Of a stretch of 64,000 bases of DNA, positions 35,317 through 44,729 are shown piece after piece (position 1 is the stretch's first letter; each line of letters starts with the position of its first letter). This stretch comes from Pseudorhodobacter aquimaris (lineage in GTDB: Bacteria > Pseudomonadota > Alphaproteobacteria > Rhodobacterales > Rhodobacteraceae). Both the position numbers and the translations under genes were made by a program. The stretch spans positions 62,001-126,000 of the forward strand of contig NZ_LGHS01000069.1 in the NCBI RefSeq assembly GCF_001202025.1, in the 5' to 3' direction. A model generated the notes under the pieces. It made no database searches and was not told where the DNA came from. It was given only the letters and a program-made list of their open reading frames with translations.

Positions 35317-36348
35317 TTACCCGTCCCGAACGGCATCAATCATGCGCGATACATTATCGGGATCGGCATCGGGTGTGATCCCATGCCCGAGGTTGAAGAT
35401 ATGCGGACCACCGGCAAAGGCCTTTACGATCCGGCGGGTTTCATCGACCAGTTCCTGCCCGCCCGTGACCATATGCCGCGAGGCAAGGTTGCCCTGCACA
35501 CAGCCATCGACCTGCACATGTTCGGCGCCCCATTCGGGTGTGACCGAATTGTCCAGCGCCACGCAATCCGCCCCTGTGGCCTTGGCAAAACCGATATAGC
35601 CGTCACCCGCCTCACGCGGGAAGGCGATGATGGGAATGCCGGGGTGACGGGATTTCAGTTCGGCAATGATGCGCTTGGCCGGGAGCAGGGCGAAATCATG
35701 GAAATCCTGCGCCTTCAGGCTGCCGGCCCATGAATCGAAGAGTTTGATAACCTCGGCGCCGGCACGGATTTGCGCATCCAGATATTCGATGGTGCCATCG
35801 GTGATGCGGTCAATCAGCGCAACAAAGGCTGCGCGGTCGGTATCTTTGAGCTTATGCGCCGGGGCTTGATCGGGGGTGCCGCGCCCTGCGATCATATAGG
35901 TGGCCACCGTCCAGGGTGCGCCGGCAAAGCCGATCAACGTGGTCTGGGCGGGCAATTCCTGTGCCAGAATTTTCACAGTTTCATAGATCGGCGATAGGGT
36001 TTCATGAATATCGGCGGTGGGGCGCAAGGCCTGCACACCCGCCATATCGGTGATGGTCGAAAGGCGTGGCCCCTCGCCGGTGACAAACCACAGGTCCGCC
36101 CCAAGCGCTTGGGGAAGCAGCAAAATATCGGCAAAGAGGATCGCCGCATCAAAGCCAAAGCGCCGGATCGGCTGCAAGGTTACCTCGGCCGCCAGTTCTG
36201 GATTATAGCACAGTTTCAGGAAATCGCCGGCCTGCGCGCGGGTGGCGCGATATTCTGGCAAATAGCGCCCGGCCTGGCGCATCATCCAGATCGGGGGCGT
36301 CGGCAGGGTTTCGCCTTTCAGCGCACGCAGGATTGTCTTTTTGGTCAT
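35317..36348 (-). CDS. hemE: Uroporphyrinogen decarboxylase
   Basis: The enzyme converts uroporphyrinogen III to coproporphyrinogen III in haem and chlorophyll synthesis. The 343-residue protein has the signature [20 protein letters not shown] with catalytic arginines near residue 25, [11 protein letters not shown] with the key Asp, [16 protein letters not shown] and [11 protein letters not shown], then [10 protein letters not shown] and [18 protein letters not shown] with the conserved His. The ATG follows AGGAGAT. The reading frame extends 110 codons upstream without homology. It is divergent from hemC with a 118-base intergenic region containing a palindrome. Confidence 0.97.
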   Translation of the reverse strand: MTKKTILRALKGETLPTPPIWMMRQAGRYLPEYRATRAQAGDFLKLCYNPELAAEVTLQPIRRFGFDAAILFADILLLPQALGADLWFVTGEGPRLSTITDMAGVQALRPTADIHETLSPIYETVKILAQELPAQTTLIGFAGAPWTVATYMIAGRGTPDQAPAHKLKDTDRAAFVALIDRITDGTIEYLDAQIRAGAEVIKLFDSWAGSLKAQDFHDFALLPAKRIIAELKSRHPGIPIIAFPREAGDGYIGFAKATGADCVALDNSVTPEWGAEHVQVDGCVQGNLASRHMVTGGQELVDETRRIVKAFAGGPHIFNLGHGITPDADPDNVSRMIDAVRDG

Positions 36349-36396
36349 TGGGCATCTCCTCTGGCTTGGCCCTGCCTTCCCAAGATAGGGCGCAGT

Positions 36397-36409
36397 TGTC
36401 AATATGACA
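36397..36409. promoter_or_regulatory. Palindrome between divergent hemE and hemC
   Basis: TGTCA-ATA-TGACA is a perfect inverted repeat almost in the middle of the hemE-hemC intergenic region, well placed to control both. It loosely recalls TGT...ACA sites such as those of PpsR/CrtJ, but the spacing (7 instead of 12) does not fit that regulator. It may equally be part of two back-to-back -35 elements (TTGTCA on one strand, TTGACA on the other). Confidence 0.35.
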
Positions 36410-36466
36410 CATCGCCCGTCAAAGTGCCCGTTGAATGCGCGCCGACTAGGCGCTAGAGATGTGGCC

Positions 36467-37411
36467 ATGAAACACGCACTCCCCTCCCCCGCCCGTCCTT
36501 TGCGCATTGGCACCCGTGGTTCGCTTCTGGCGATGTGGCAAGCGCATGAAGTCCGTCGCAGCCTGATGGTGGCCCATGACCTGCCCCAAGACGCCTTTGA
36601 GGTGGTGGTGATCAAGGTCACCGGCGATATGATCCAGGATCGCGCGCTGAAAGAGATCGGCGGCAAGGGCCTGTTCACCCGCGAAATCGAAGAGGCGCTG
36701 TTGGATGGCGGTATCGATATTGCCGTGCATTCGATGAAGGATATGCCAACGCAGCAACCCGGCGGCCTGACGCTTGATTGCTATCTGCCGCGCGAGGATG
36801 TGCGCGATGCCTTTGTCTCCAATTCGATCAACGCTTTGTCGGAACTGCCCCAAGGTGCGGTTGTCGGATCCAGCAGCTTGCGGCGGCGATCACAGCTGGC
36901 GTTGCGGCGCCCTGATCTGAAGCTGGTGGAATTTCGCGGCAACGTCCAGACGCGGATGAAAAAGCTGGACGACGGTGTGGCGGTGGCGACTTTCCTTGCT
37001 ATGGCGGGGCTGAACCGTTTGGGCATGGCCCATGTTGCGAAATCCGCAATCGCGCCCGAAGAGATGCTGCCCGCTGTTGCCCAAGGCGCGATTGGCATTG
37101 AACGGCGCAGCGATGATGCGACGGTGACCGCGCTGCTAGAGGCGATCCATTGCACCCCGACCGGCCACCGCATCACGGCCGAGCGCGCCTTTTTGGCAGA
37201 GCTTGACGGGTCTTGTGAAACCCCGATTGCTGCACTGGCGCTGTTGGAGGGTGACACGCTTTGGTTGCGCGGTGAGGTTTTGCGCCCCGACGGCAGCGAA
37301 TCCATAGCCGATGATATTCGCGGGCCGATTGCCGACGGGCCGGAAATGGGCCGCGATCTGGCGCGGGGCCTCAAGGCGCGCGCGCCCAGTGGCTTCTTTG
37401 ACTGGGATTGA
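36467..37411 (+). CDS. hemC: Hydroxymethylbilane synthase (porphobilinogen deaminase)
   Basis: The enzyme links four porphobilinogens into hydroxymethylbilane using a dipyrromethane cofactor. The 314-residue protein has [15 protein letters not shown] at the start, [34 protein letters not shown] with the catalytic Asp, and [33 protein letters not shown]. The cofactor Cys is in [16 protein letters not shown]. The ATG at 36467 fits family N-termini better than the upstream ATG at 36404. A small kinase-like gene follows after 4 bases and is probably cotranscribed. Confidence 0.97.
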   Translation: MKHALPSPARPLRIGTRGSLLAMWQAHEVRRSLMVAHDLPQDAFEVVVIKVTGDMIQDRALKEIGGKGLFTREIEEALLDGGIDIAVHSMKDMPTQQPGGLTLDCYLPREDVRDAFVSNSINALSELPQGAVVGSSSLRRRSQLALRRPDLKLVEFRGNVQTRMKKLDDGVAVATFLAMAGLNRLGMAHVAKSAIAPEEMLPAVAQGAIGIERRSDDATVTALLEAIHCTPTGHRITAERAFLAELDGSCETPIAALALLEGDTLWLRGEVLRPDGSESIADDIRGPIADGPEMGRDLARGLKARAPSGFFDWD

Positions 37412-37415
37412 TCCG

Positions 37416-38120
37416 ATGCTGGGGGCTGCGGTTGATGCGGCCCTCACCGGCCCCTATCACCGGATTATGGCGTTGAATCTGGCCGATGGCCGCAAGGTCT
37501 GGCTGAAACGGGCAGAGCGCCTGACAGGCCGGATGCGGTTGCAAAAGGGCGACGGGGCCAAAGGTTTCGCGCGTGAACGTGATGGTTTGCATATCTTGGG
37601 GCAGGCGGGCTTGCCCGCAGCCCCTATTCTGGCCGAGGGGCCGGATTGGTTTGTCACCCCTGATTTGGGCCCGACCTTGCGTCATCTGATGTGGGACCAT
37701 TCGGGCGATATCGTGCCTGTCTTTGCCGCTGCGGGCACTGCACTGGCGCGGCTTCATCTGCAAAGTTATCGCCACGGGCGCCCGGCCATCCGGGATTTTT
37801 GCTGGAATGGTGCGGACATCCATTTCATTGATCTGGAACGGTTCTCCCCGGTTAAGTCCGACCCGCGTGGCTTGGCGCTGGATTTGCTGATGTTTGCCCA
37901 CAGCCTTGTGGCGGACGGGTTTCGGGTGCCCGATCCGGTGCCTTTGCATAACGCAGCGCTGACCGCATACCGCGATCTGGCCCCCGGCATCTGGGCGCAG
38001 GCACAAACCACCGCCGCATGGCTGCGCTGGCTGACCCCGATTACGCGGTTGAAATCAGGGTCACGCGATTTTCGCGCCTTTGGCCCGACATTAGGCCTGT
38101 TCAGCCGCGATCGGGGATAA
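37416..38120 (+). CDS. Small protein-kinase-like phosphotransferase (WaaP/Kdo-kinase-like fold)
   Basis: The 234-residue protein shows a minimal kinase-like pattern: KVWLKRAERL with a possible ATP-binding Lys near residue 30, a short N-lobe with ARERDGLHILGQAGLPAAPIL, then a hinge-like GPDWFVTPDLGPTLRHLMWD. A catalytic-loop-like segment, ALARLHLQSYRHGRPAIRDFCWNGADIHFIDLERFSP, has HGR...RDF..N and the DFG-like D.E. This fits LPS/Kdo kinases and aminoglycoside-phosphotransferase relatives. The substrate is unknown. Cotranscription with hemC is positional. Its 3' end overlaps the convergent dehydrogenase gene by 20 bases. Confidence 0.6.
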   Translation: MLGAAVDAALTGPYHRIMALNLADGRKVWLKRAERLTGRMRLQKGDGAKGFARERDGLHILGQAGLPAAPILAEGPDWFVTPDLGPTLRHLMWDHSGDIVPVFAAAGTALARLHLQSYRHGRPAIRDFCWNGADIHFIDLERFSPVKSDPRGLALDLLMFAHSLVADGFRVPDPVPLHNAALTAYRDLAPGIWAQAQTTAAWLRWLTPITRLKSGSRDFRAFGPTLGLFSRDRG

Positions 38121-39516
38121 CTTTGCCGGGGTTCATCCGGTTGTCGGGGTCAAGAGCGGCCTTGATGCTGCGCATGACATCCAGCGCCACAGGGTCTTTG
38201 CGCCGCGCCATCGAGGGGCGCTTGGACAGGCCCACGCCATGTTCCGCCGAGAAACTGCCGCGCAGGGCTGCAACCTCATCCTCGACAGCCTCGACCACTT
38301 TGTCGTGAATGGCGGGGTCATCACTGCTTGGGAAAACCGAATAATGCACATTGCCATCGCCCAGATGCGCCACGCAGGTGTCACGCGCCTGCGCATCCAA
38401 CAGGGGCAAGCGGGCCGCCATACGCGTCAGAAAAGTTTCCACCAGTTCCAACGGCAGCGCAATATCGGTGCCGATTGCGGATTTCGGCGCAAACATCACC
38501 TCGCCGGCAAGCTCGCGGCGTTCCCACATGGTTGCGCGCTGTGCCTCGTTCTGGGCGATTTCGGCGTCCAGCACTGTGCCCTCTTCCATCATCCCGGCCA
38601 GGATTTCCTGCAGCAAGGTTGTAACGGGGATTTCGCCGGTATCGTCGGGGATGGCATCGCGGGGGGCGGTGGCACCCAGTTCGACCAAAATGGTTACCGG
38701 ATGGGGCGGGGTAAAGGGCTGGCGGATATCGGGCCGCATCGCCGCCAATCCTTCCATGTAAGAGGCGGGCATATATTCAAAGGCCTCGACCGCGCCACCC
38801 GTCGCCTCTTGCAGACGGTTCAGCAGCACCAGCGCGTCGGGCAGCGATTTTGCCGCCAGCGTGGCCGTGGCATAGGCGCGCGGTTGCGGAACCAGCTTCA
38901 TGACGGCGGCGGTGATGATGCCAAGCGTACCCTCGGCCCCGATGAAGAGGTTGCGCAGGTCATAGCCGGAATTGTCTTTGTGCAGCTCGCTCATCAAATT
39001 CAGCACACGACCGTCGGCCAGAACCACCTCCAGTCCCAGACACAAAGCACGGGTAGAGCCATAGCGCAGCACGTTTGATCCGCCGGCATTGGTCGACAAA
39101 ACGCCGCCAATCATCGCAGAACCGCGCGCCCCAAACCAAAGCGGAAAGTAAAGCCCCTCGGCCGCAGCCGCACTGTGCAGGCTGTCAAGGATCACGCCCG
39201 CCTCGACAATGGCGATGCGTGTCTCGGGGCGCAGCTCGCGGATCTTGTTGAGCCGTTCGAGGCTGATGATCAACCCGCCTTGGGTCATGGCGCCGCCGAC
39301 AAGCCCGGTCCGGCCCGACATAGGCACCACCTCAACCCCGTAGTGCGCGGCAAGTTTAAGGGTTTGTGCGACCTCATCCGTCGTGGCGGGGCGCGCCACG
39401 GCCACCGGATCGCTGGTGTATTTTCCGGTCCAATCCGTGGTATAGGCCGCGCATTGCGCACCGGTCAGCACATGGGGCTCGCCCAGAAGTTCGGTCAGAT
39501 CGGCGATTAAACTCAT
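38101..39516 (-). CDS. FAD-binding D-2-hydroxyacid dehydrogenase (GlcD/D2HGDH-like)
   Basis: The 471-residue VAO/PCMH-type flavoprotein has the FAD-binding PMSGRTGLVGGAMTQGGLIISLERLNKI at about 65-92, then FGARGSAMIGGVLSTNAGG and YDLRNLFIGAEGTLGIITAAVMKLVP. The C-terminal FAD-oxidase_C domain carries the metal-binding HLGDGNVHYSVF and EHGVGLSKR. These enzymes oxidise D-lactate, D-2-hydroxyglutarate or glycolate; the C-terminal features favour D-2-hydroxyglutarate/D-lactate. The ATG at 39516 fits. It is downstream of tesA on the same strand, and its 3' end overlaps the kinase-like gene by 20 bases. Confidence 0.88.
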   Translation of the reverse strand: MSLIADLTELLGEPHVLTGAQCAAYTTDWTGKYTSDPVAVARPATTDEVAQTLKLAAHYGVEVVPMSGRTGLVGGAMTQGGLIISLERLNKIRELRPETRIAIVEAGVILDSLHSAAAAEGLYFPLWFGARGSAMIGGVLSTNAGGSNVLRYGSTRALCLGLEVVLADGRVLNLMSELHKDNSGYDLRNLFIGAEGTLGIITAAVMKLVPQPRAYATATLAAKSLPDALVLLNRLQEATGGAVEAFEYMPASYMEGLAAMRPDIRQPFTPPHPVTILVELGATAPRDAIPDDTGEIPVTTLLQEILAGMMEEGTVLDAEIAQNEAQRATMWERRELAGEVMFAPKSAIGTDIALPLELVETFLTRMAARLPLLDAQARDTCVAHLGDGNVHYSVFPSSDDPAIHDKVVEAVEDEVAALRGSFSAEHGVGLSKRPSMARRKDPVALDVMRSIKAALDPDNRMNPGKVIPDRG

Positions 39517-39579
39517 GTCTCGGCCCCTTTGTTTTGCAAGGGGTTTGTCGCGCAAATCAGCCGTGGGTGCAAGGGCTTG

Positions 39580-40227
39580 TCAGCCCCCTGTCAGGGCCAG
39601 AAGCGCCAGAACTTCCGGGCCCATTGCCGCAACGATGCGCCTCACGCCCTCGACATTGGGGTGGATGCCATCGTCTTGCATAAAGGCCGGGTCGATCCCG
39701 CCATCCGCAGCGGCGATGGGCGCGAAATAGACCGGGAGCAGCAAGGTATCGAACTGGGCGCTCAGCTCGGGAAAGATCGCCTCAAACTCGGCCTTGTAAT
39801 CCGCACCGTAATTTCTGGGCGCGATCATGCCCACCAGCAAGACCGGCAGGCCTTTGTCCTGCGCCGTTTGTAAAATCTGCGTGAGGTTGGCGCGGGCAAC
39901 CGATGGGTCAAGCCCGCGCAGCATGTCATTGCCGCCAAGGTTGACGATCATCGCCTCGGCCCCTGATGCCAAGGCCCATTCCAGCCGCGCCGCCCCCCCT
40001 GCGGTGGTATCGCCCGACACACCGGCATTGAGCACCTGCGCCTTGGCACCGTTTTCATCCAGCCAGGCCTGTAGCTGCGGCACAAAACCATCTGCCTGTG
40101 GCAATCCGTAGCCTGCCGTCAAGCTATCACCTAATGCCAAAATGCGGGGCGGTTCGGCAAAAACCGCCCCTGCTGCGACGGAAAGCCCAAGCAGTGACGT
40201 AAAAACAATGTTGCGTATTGCGCGCAC
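39580..40227 (-). CDS. tesA: TesA-like GDSL lysophospholipase/thioesterase/arylesterase, exported
   Basis: The SGNH hydrolase has block I ILALGDSLTAGYGL with the nucleophile Ser, block II NAGVSGDTTAGG, block III VNLGGNDMLRG and block V DGIHPN.EG with catalytic Asp/His. It has a signal peptide ending VFA-EPP, so it acts in the periplasm. The GTG at 40227 (VRAIRNIVFTSLLGLS...) gives a compact signal peptide; the ATG at 40272 gives 15 more residues, and that codon would overlap the ATG of the divergent ABC gene by two bases. The tesA/ybbA/ybbP neighbourhood is the same as in E. coli. Confidence 0.9.
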   Translation of the reverse strand: MRAIRNIVFTSLLGLSVAAGAVFAEPPRILALGDSLTAGYGLPQADGFVPQLQAWLDENGAKAQVLNAGVSGDTTAGGAARLEWALASGAEAMIVNLGGNDMLRGLDPSVARANLTQILQTAQDKGLPVLLVGMIAPRNYGADYKAEFEAIFPELSAQFDTLLLPVYFAPIAAADGGIDPAFMQDDGIHPNVEGVRRIVAAMGPEVLALLALTGG

Positions 40228-40270
40228 AGCCCCATATCCAAGGGCAGGGCAAGACCGAAGGGCTGATTTC

Positions 40271-40963
40271 ATGACGACACCTATTCTGGGGCTGCAAGAT
40301 GCAAGCCTGACACTGGCAGGCAATGCGGGTCCGGTAAATATATTACGTGACATCACGCTGGAGGTCATGCCGGGGGAAAGCCTTGGATTGATCGGGCCGT
40401 CGGGGTCTGGCAAATCATCTCTCCTTATGGTGATGGGCGGGTTGGAACAGGCCACCTCGGGGCGGGTGCTTGCACTGGGGCATGACCTGACCGCGATGGA
40501 CGAAGATGCGCTTGCACGGTTTCGCAGGGATAATATGGGGGTGGTGTTCCAATCTTTCCACCTCATCCCGACAATGACCGCACTGGAAAATGTGGCACTG
40601 CCCTTGGAACTGGGCGGGGTGCAGGATGCCTTTGGCCGCGCAGCCGAGGAACTGAATGCTGTGGGTCTTGGTGCGCGCATGGATCATTACCCTAGCCAGA
40701 TGTCGGGCGGGGAGCAGCAACGTGTGGCGCTTGCCCGTGCTGCCGCCCCGCGCCCTGCGATTTTGCTGGCGGATGAGCCTACGGGCAATCTGGACGGTAA
40801 AAACGGTGAGGCGATCATGGATTTGCTGTTCGGCCTGCGCGACCGGCATGAGGCGACCTTGATCATGGTCACCCATGCGCCGGAGCTTGCCGCGCGCTGT
40901 TCGCGTGTGATCCGTCTGAAAGATGGCCGGATTGATGGCGAAGGTCTGGAGGCCGCCGCATGA
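40271..40963 (+). CDS. ABC transporter ATP-binding protein (YbbA/LolD-like)
   Basis: The 230-residue cytoplasmic ATPase has Walker A GPSGSGKSS, Q-loop VVFQSFHLIPTMTALENVALPLEL, signature MSGGEQQRVALARA and Walker B ILLADEPTGNLDG, then an H-loop in VTHAPELA. The Q-loop neighbourhood and length place it in the MacB/LolD/YbbA group, which drives FtsX-like permeases. The next gene, overlapping by 4 bases (ATGA), is that permease. Divergent from tesA. E. coli YbbAP has no settled substrate. Confidence 0.93.
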   Translation: MTTPILGLQDASLTLAGNAGPVNILRDITLEVMPGESLGLIGPSGSGKSSLLMVMGGLEQATSGRVLALGHDLTAMDEDALARFRRDNMGVVFQSFHLIPTMTALENVALPLELGGVQDAFGRAAEELNAVGLGARMDHYPSQMSGGEQQRVALARAAAPRPAILLADEPTGNLDGKNGEAIMDLLFGLRDRHEATLIMVTHAPELAARCSRVIRLKDGRIDGEGLEAAA

Positions 40964-43473
40964 AGCAGGCCTTTCGCCTTGCGCGGCGCGAATTGCGCGG
41001 CGGTTTGCGCGGCTTTCGCGTGTTTCTGGCCTGTCTGACGCTGGGCGTTGCCGCGATTGCCGCCGTTGGCATGGTCCGCGCCGCGATTGAGGGCGGGCTG
41101 GCCGAACAGGGTGCGGCCTTGCTGGGCGGTGATGCGCAGATGGAATTCACTTACCGCCGTGCCAACCCCGAAGAGCTGGCCTTTATGGAGGATATGGCCG
41201 CCGCCACATCCGAGGTGATCGATTTCCGCTCTATGGCGGTGGTGGGCGATGACCGCGCGCTGACGCAGGTCAAGGCGGTGGATGCGGCCTATCCCTTGAT
41301 CGGCGAGGTGGTGCTGGATCCGGTGATGCCGCTGGAGGTGGCGCTTGCGGGTGCTGACGGCCTGCCCGGCGCGGTGCTGGACCGGGTGCTGGTGGATCGG
41401 CTTGGCCTTGCGATTGGCGACAGCTTTATGATGGGCAGTCAGAGCTTTTACCTTTCGGCCGTTCTGGTGACCGAACCTGATAGCGCTACGGGCGGCTTTG
41501 GCCTTGGCCCGCGGTCGATGGTTTTGACCGAGAGCCTTGAAGGGTCCGGTCTTATTGGTGCCGGTAGCCTGTTTGAATCGCAATACCGTTTGATGTTGCC
41601 GCCTGATACCGCGCTGGACGTGGCCAAGGCACAGGCCGAGGATGCCTTTCGAAACAAGGGCATGCGCTGGTCCGATAGCCGCCGGGCAACGCCCGGTGTG
41701 GCACGATTTGTTGACCGGATCGGATCGTTTCTGGTGCTGGTCGGTCTTGCTGGTCTGGCCGTGGGCGGGGTCGGGGTTTCGGCCGCTGTGCGCGCCTATC
41801 TGGAAGGCAAGGTGACCACGATTGCCACGCTGAAAACGCTTGGTGCCTCGGGGGCGATGATTTTTCAGACGTATCTGATGCAAATCGGTGTGCTGACGGT
41901 TCTGGGCGTGATGATGGGGCTGATCCTGGGCGCGGGGGTGCCATTGGCGCTTTCGCCGGTGATTGCGGCCTCTTTGCCCTTTCCGGTGGCCTTCGGGGTT
42001 TATCCCGCACCCTTGGCGCAGGCTGCATTCTACGGGATCGTGACGGCGCTTTTGTTCACGCTCTGGCCCTTGGCGCGGGTGCAGAATGTGCGGGTGGCGG
42101 TGCTGTACCGTGGCGGTGAGGGCAAGGTCGCTTGGCCAAGCTGGCCGTTGTGGCTGGCGATGGGGGCACTTGTGGTGCTGCTCATTGGCGGGGCGGCATG
42201 GCTTTCGGGGCTGGCGCTTTTGGCGCTGTGGTCGGCGGCGGGCGTGGTTGCGGCGCTTGCGATCTTGTGGCTGGCGGCTTTTGCCTTGCGTTTTGGGGCG
42301 CGGATGCTGGCGCGGTCGCGGATGACGCGCGGTCGGGTTGGCTTGCGCGCGGCTTTGGCCGCCATCGGCGGGCCGCGGGATGAGGCGGCCTCGGTGATCT
42401 TGTCGCTGGGTCTGGGGCTGACGGTGCTTGCCGCCGTGGGTCAGATTGATGCAAACCTGCGCGCCGCGATTGACCGCGACTTGCCTGCCATCGCACCGTC
42501 CTATTTCTTTGTCGACATCCAGAACGACCAGATAGATGGCTTTCTGGACCGCACAGAGAATGACCCCGAGGTCAGCAAGGTCGAAAGCTCTCCGATGTTG
42601 CGCGGGGTTGTGACCCAGATCAACGGGGTCGATGCGCGGCAGGTTGCGGGCGAACATTGGGTCGTGCGCGGGGATCGCGGCGTGACATATGCCGCGACCC
42701 TGCCCGAAGATACCATCCTGACCGGCGGCGAATTCTGGCCCGAGGATTACCAAGGCCCGCCACAGCTCTCCTTTGCCCAAGAGGAGGCGGATGAGATCGG
42801 CCTGACCCTTGGCGATACCGTCACCGTGAATATCCTCGGGCGCGATATCGAGGCCGAGATCACCAGCTTTCGCGAGGTGGATTTTTCCACCGGCGGTATG
42901 GGCTTTGTGATGATGCTGAACCCTTCGGCGCTTGCGGGGGCGCCCCATACCCATATCGCTACGGTCTATTCCACGCCCGAGGCAGAGGCCGCTTTGCTGC
43001 GTGATGTGGCGGGGGCCTATCCCAATATCACGGCGGTGCGCGTGCGTGATGCGATCAACCGTGTGGCGGATGCCTTGTCGGCGATTGCCACGGCGACCGC
43101 CTGGGCGGCGGGGGCGACTTTGCTGACCGGCTTTGTCGTGCTGATCGGGGCGGCGGCGGCAGGGGAACGCAGCCGCGTTTATGAGGCCGCGATCCTGAAA
43201 ACCCTTGGCGCCAGCCGGGCACAGATCATGGGCAGTTTCGCGCTGCGATCGGGCTTGACGGGGGCGGCGGCGGGCATCGTGGCAATTGCTGCGGGCGGGG
43301 CGGCGGCATGGGCCGTGATGCATTTTGTGATGGAAGTGGATTTCGTGTTCGAACCCGTCTCGGCGCTGGCCATCGTCGGCGGCGGTGTTCTGGCGACATT
43401 GCTGGCGGGTCTGGCCTTTGTCTGGCGGCCGCTCAAGGCACGTCCGGCACAGGTTTTGCGTGCGCAGGAATGA
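40960..43473 (+). CDS. FtsX-like ABC transporter permease (YbbP family)
   Basis: The 837-residue protein has an N-terminal membrane helix (GGLRGFRVFLACLTLGVAAIAAVG), a periplasmic MacB-type domain, then FtsX repeats with helices. Examples are FLVLVGLAGLAVGGVGVSAAVRAYLEGKVTTIATLKTLGAS, a central group of hydrophobic segments at about 385-450 and the C-terminal YEAAILKTLGASRAQI repeat. Two copies of the LKTLGAS motif mark two FtsX domains, typical of the ten-helix YbbP proteins. It is coupled to the ATPase gene. The substrate is unknown; lipid-linked molecules are possible given tesA. Confidence 0.92.
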   Translation: MKQAFRLARRELRGGLRGFRVFLACLTLGVAAIAAVGMVRAAIEGGLAEQGAALLGGDAQMEFTYRRANPEELAFMEDMAAATSEVIDFRSMAVVGDDRALTQVKAVDAAYPLIGEVVLDPVMPLEVALAGADGLPGAVLDRVLVDRLGLAIGDSFMMGSQSFYLSAVLVTEPDSATGGFGLGPRSMVLTESLEGSGLIGAGSLFESQYRLMLPPDTALDVAKAQAEDAFRNKGMRWSDSRRATPGVARFVDRIGSFLVLVGLAGLAVGGVGVSAAVRAYLEGKVTTIATLKTLGASGAMIFQTYLMQIGVLTVLGVMMGLILGAGVPLALSPVIAASLPFPVAFGVYPAPLAQAAFYGIVTALLFTLWPLARVQNVRVAVLYRGGEGKVAWPSWPLWLAMGALVVLLIGGAAWLSGLALLALWSAAGVVAALAILWLAAFALRFGARMLARSRMTRGRVGLRAALAAIGGPRDEAASVILSLGLGLTVLAAVGQIDANLRAAIDRDLPAIAPSYFFVDIQNDQIDGFLDRTENDPEVSKVESSPMLRGVVTQINGVDARQVAGEHWVVRGDRGVTYAATLPEDTILTGGEFWPEDYQGPPQLSFAQEEADEIGLTLGDTVTVNILGRDIEAEITSFREVDFSTGGMGFVMMLNPSALAGAPHTHIATVYSTPEAEAALLRDVAGAYPNITAVRVRDAINRVADALSAIATATAWAAGATLLTGFVVLIGAAAAGERSRVYEAAILKTLGASRAQIMGSFALRSGLTGAAAGIVAIAAGGAAAWAVMHFVMEVDFVFEPVSALAIVGGGVLATLLAGLAFVWRPLKARPAQVLRAQE

Positions 43474-43540
43474 TGCTTTGGGGGCTGGCAAGGGCAGCGG
43501 TTTGCGCTAGGCTGGCCGCGATATTTTACCGGAGATTGCT

Positions 43541-44695
43541 ATGGATATGCGTGCCATCCTTGACCGGCTGATCGGTTTTGAAACTGTCAGCCATATGACC
43601 AACGTGCCGTTGATACGCTATGTCGAAGGGCTCTTGGCCGATGCGGGGATTACCTCGACGCTGATCTTTGACGAGACCGGCGAGAAGGTGAACCTCTATG
43701 CGCGGGTCGGGCCAGAGGATGTGCCGGGGGTGGTTTTGTCGGGCCATGTCGATGTGGTCCCGGTTGAGGGGCAGGCCTGGACCCGCCCGCCTTTCGCGCT
43801 GACCCAAGAGGGTGACCGGCTTTACGGGCGCGGCACCACCGATATGAAGGGTTTCGATGCCTGCGCGATTGTCTGCATGCTCAAGGCGGCTCAGCGGGAT
43901 TTGAAGGTGCCGTTGATCCTCGCGCTGTCGCATGATGAGGAAATCGGCTGTCGTGGAGTCGGCTCCATGATCGATGCGATGGCCGAATGGCCGGTGCAGC
44001 CGCGCCTTTGCGTTGTTGGCGAACCGACCAGCATGGAGGCGACGATTGGCCATAAGGGCAAGATCGCGCTGCGGGTCAGCTGTACGGGGCGGGGCGGGCA
44101 TAGCTCGGCCGCACCCAATGCCTTGAACGCGATCCATCTGGCGACGGATTTTATCGGCGCCGTGCGGAAGCTGCAGGCAGAGGTGGCCGCATCCGGTCCC
44201 TTTGATCGCGATTACGGCGTGCCCTATACCACCTTGCATGTCGGCAAGATCAACGGCGGGGTGCAGGTGAATGTCGTTGCTAACGCCTGTGTGATCGATA
44301 TGGAAATCCGGTCGCTTGCCGAGGACGATCCGGCGCGGCTGATCGAGCGGTTAAGGACCGAGGCCGAGGCGATTGTCGCCCCCCTGCGCGGTGATTTCCC
44401 CGAGGCCGCGATCGAGATAGAACGCCTGTGGGATTACCCCGGACTTGGCACCGCGCCGGATGCCGATGTTGTCAGCCTTGTCAAAGGGCTGACCGGCGGG
44501 AACACCCACGGCAAAGTTGCCTTTGGCACCGAGGGCGGCATGTTTGCAAAGCGGCTTGGCCTGCCCACGGTGGTCTGCGGCCCTGGTTCCATGACCCAAG
44601 GGCATATGCCGGATGAATATGTCGAAATTGCCCAGCTGGAACGTTGCGAGGCGATGCTGGATGCTTTGCTGGCACGCTGCGAGGTGGGGTTTTGA
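43541..44695 (+). CDS. argE: Acetylornithine deacetylase (M20 family)
   Basis: The zinc-dependent enzyme releases ornithine from N-acetylornithine. The 384-residue protein has ILDRLIGFETVSHMTN at the start, the metal ligands in LSGHVDVVPVEGQAW and GRGTTDMKGFDA, the catalytic Glu in LSHDEEIGCRGV, and TCTGRGGHSSAAPNALNAI in the dimerisation domain. The last ligand His is in MTQGHMPDEYVE. The first ATG follows GGAG by 6 bases. No arginine gene is adjacent, and a related M20 amidase is possible, but the match to ArgE is good. Confidence 0.9.
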   Translation: MDMRAILDRLIGFETVSHMTNVPLIRYVEGLLADAGITSTLIFDETGEKVNLYARVGPEDVPGVVLSGHVDVVPVEGQAWTRPPFALTQEGDRLYGRGTTDMKGFDACAIVCMLKAAQRDLKVPLILALSHDEEIGCRGVGSMIDAMAEWPVQPRLCVVGEPTSMEATIGHKGKIALRVSCTGRGGHSSAAPNALNAIHLATDFIGAVRKLQAEVAASGPFDRDYGVPYTTLHVGKINGGVQVNVVANACVIDMEIRSLAEDDPARLIERLRTEAEAIVAPLRGDFPEAAIEIERLWDYPGLGTAPDADVVSLVKGLTGGNTHGKVAFGTEGGMFAKRLGLPTVVCGPGSMTQGHMPDEYVEIAQLERCEAMLDALLARCEVGF

Positions 44696-44729
44696 GCATG
44701 ATGCATTGTGCAGACAGGATTGACCGCCT

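Noticed and set aside
40687-43491. 934-codon open frame opposite the YbbP-type permease.
   Set aside because: The permease has membrane helices and duplicated FtsX motifs in the right frame; the antisense frame is a His/Arg/Gln-rich artefact of codon bias.
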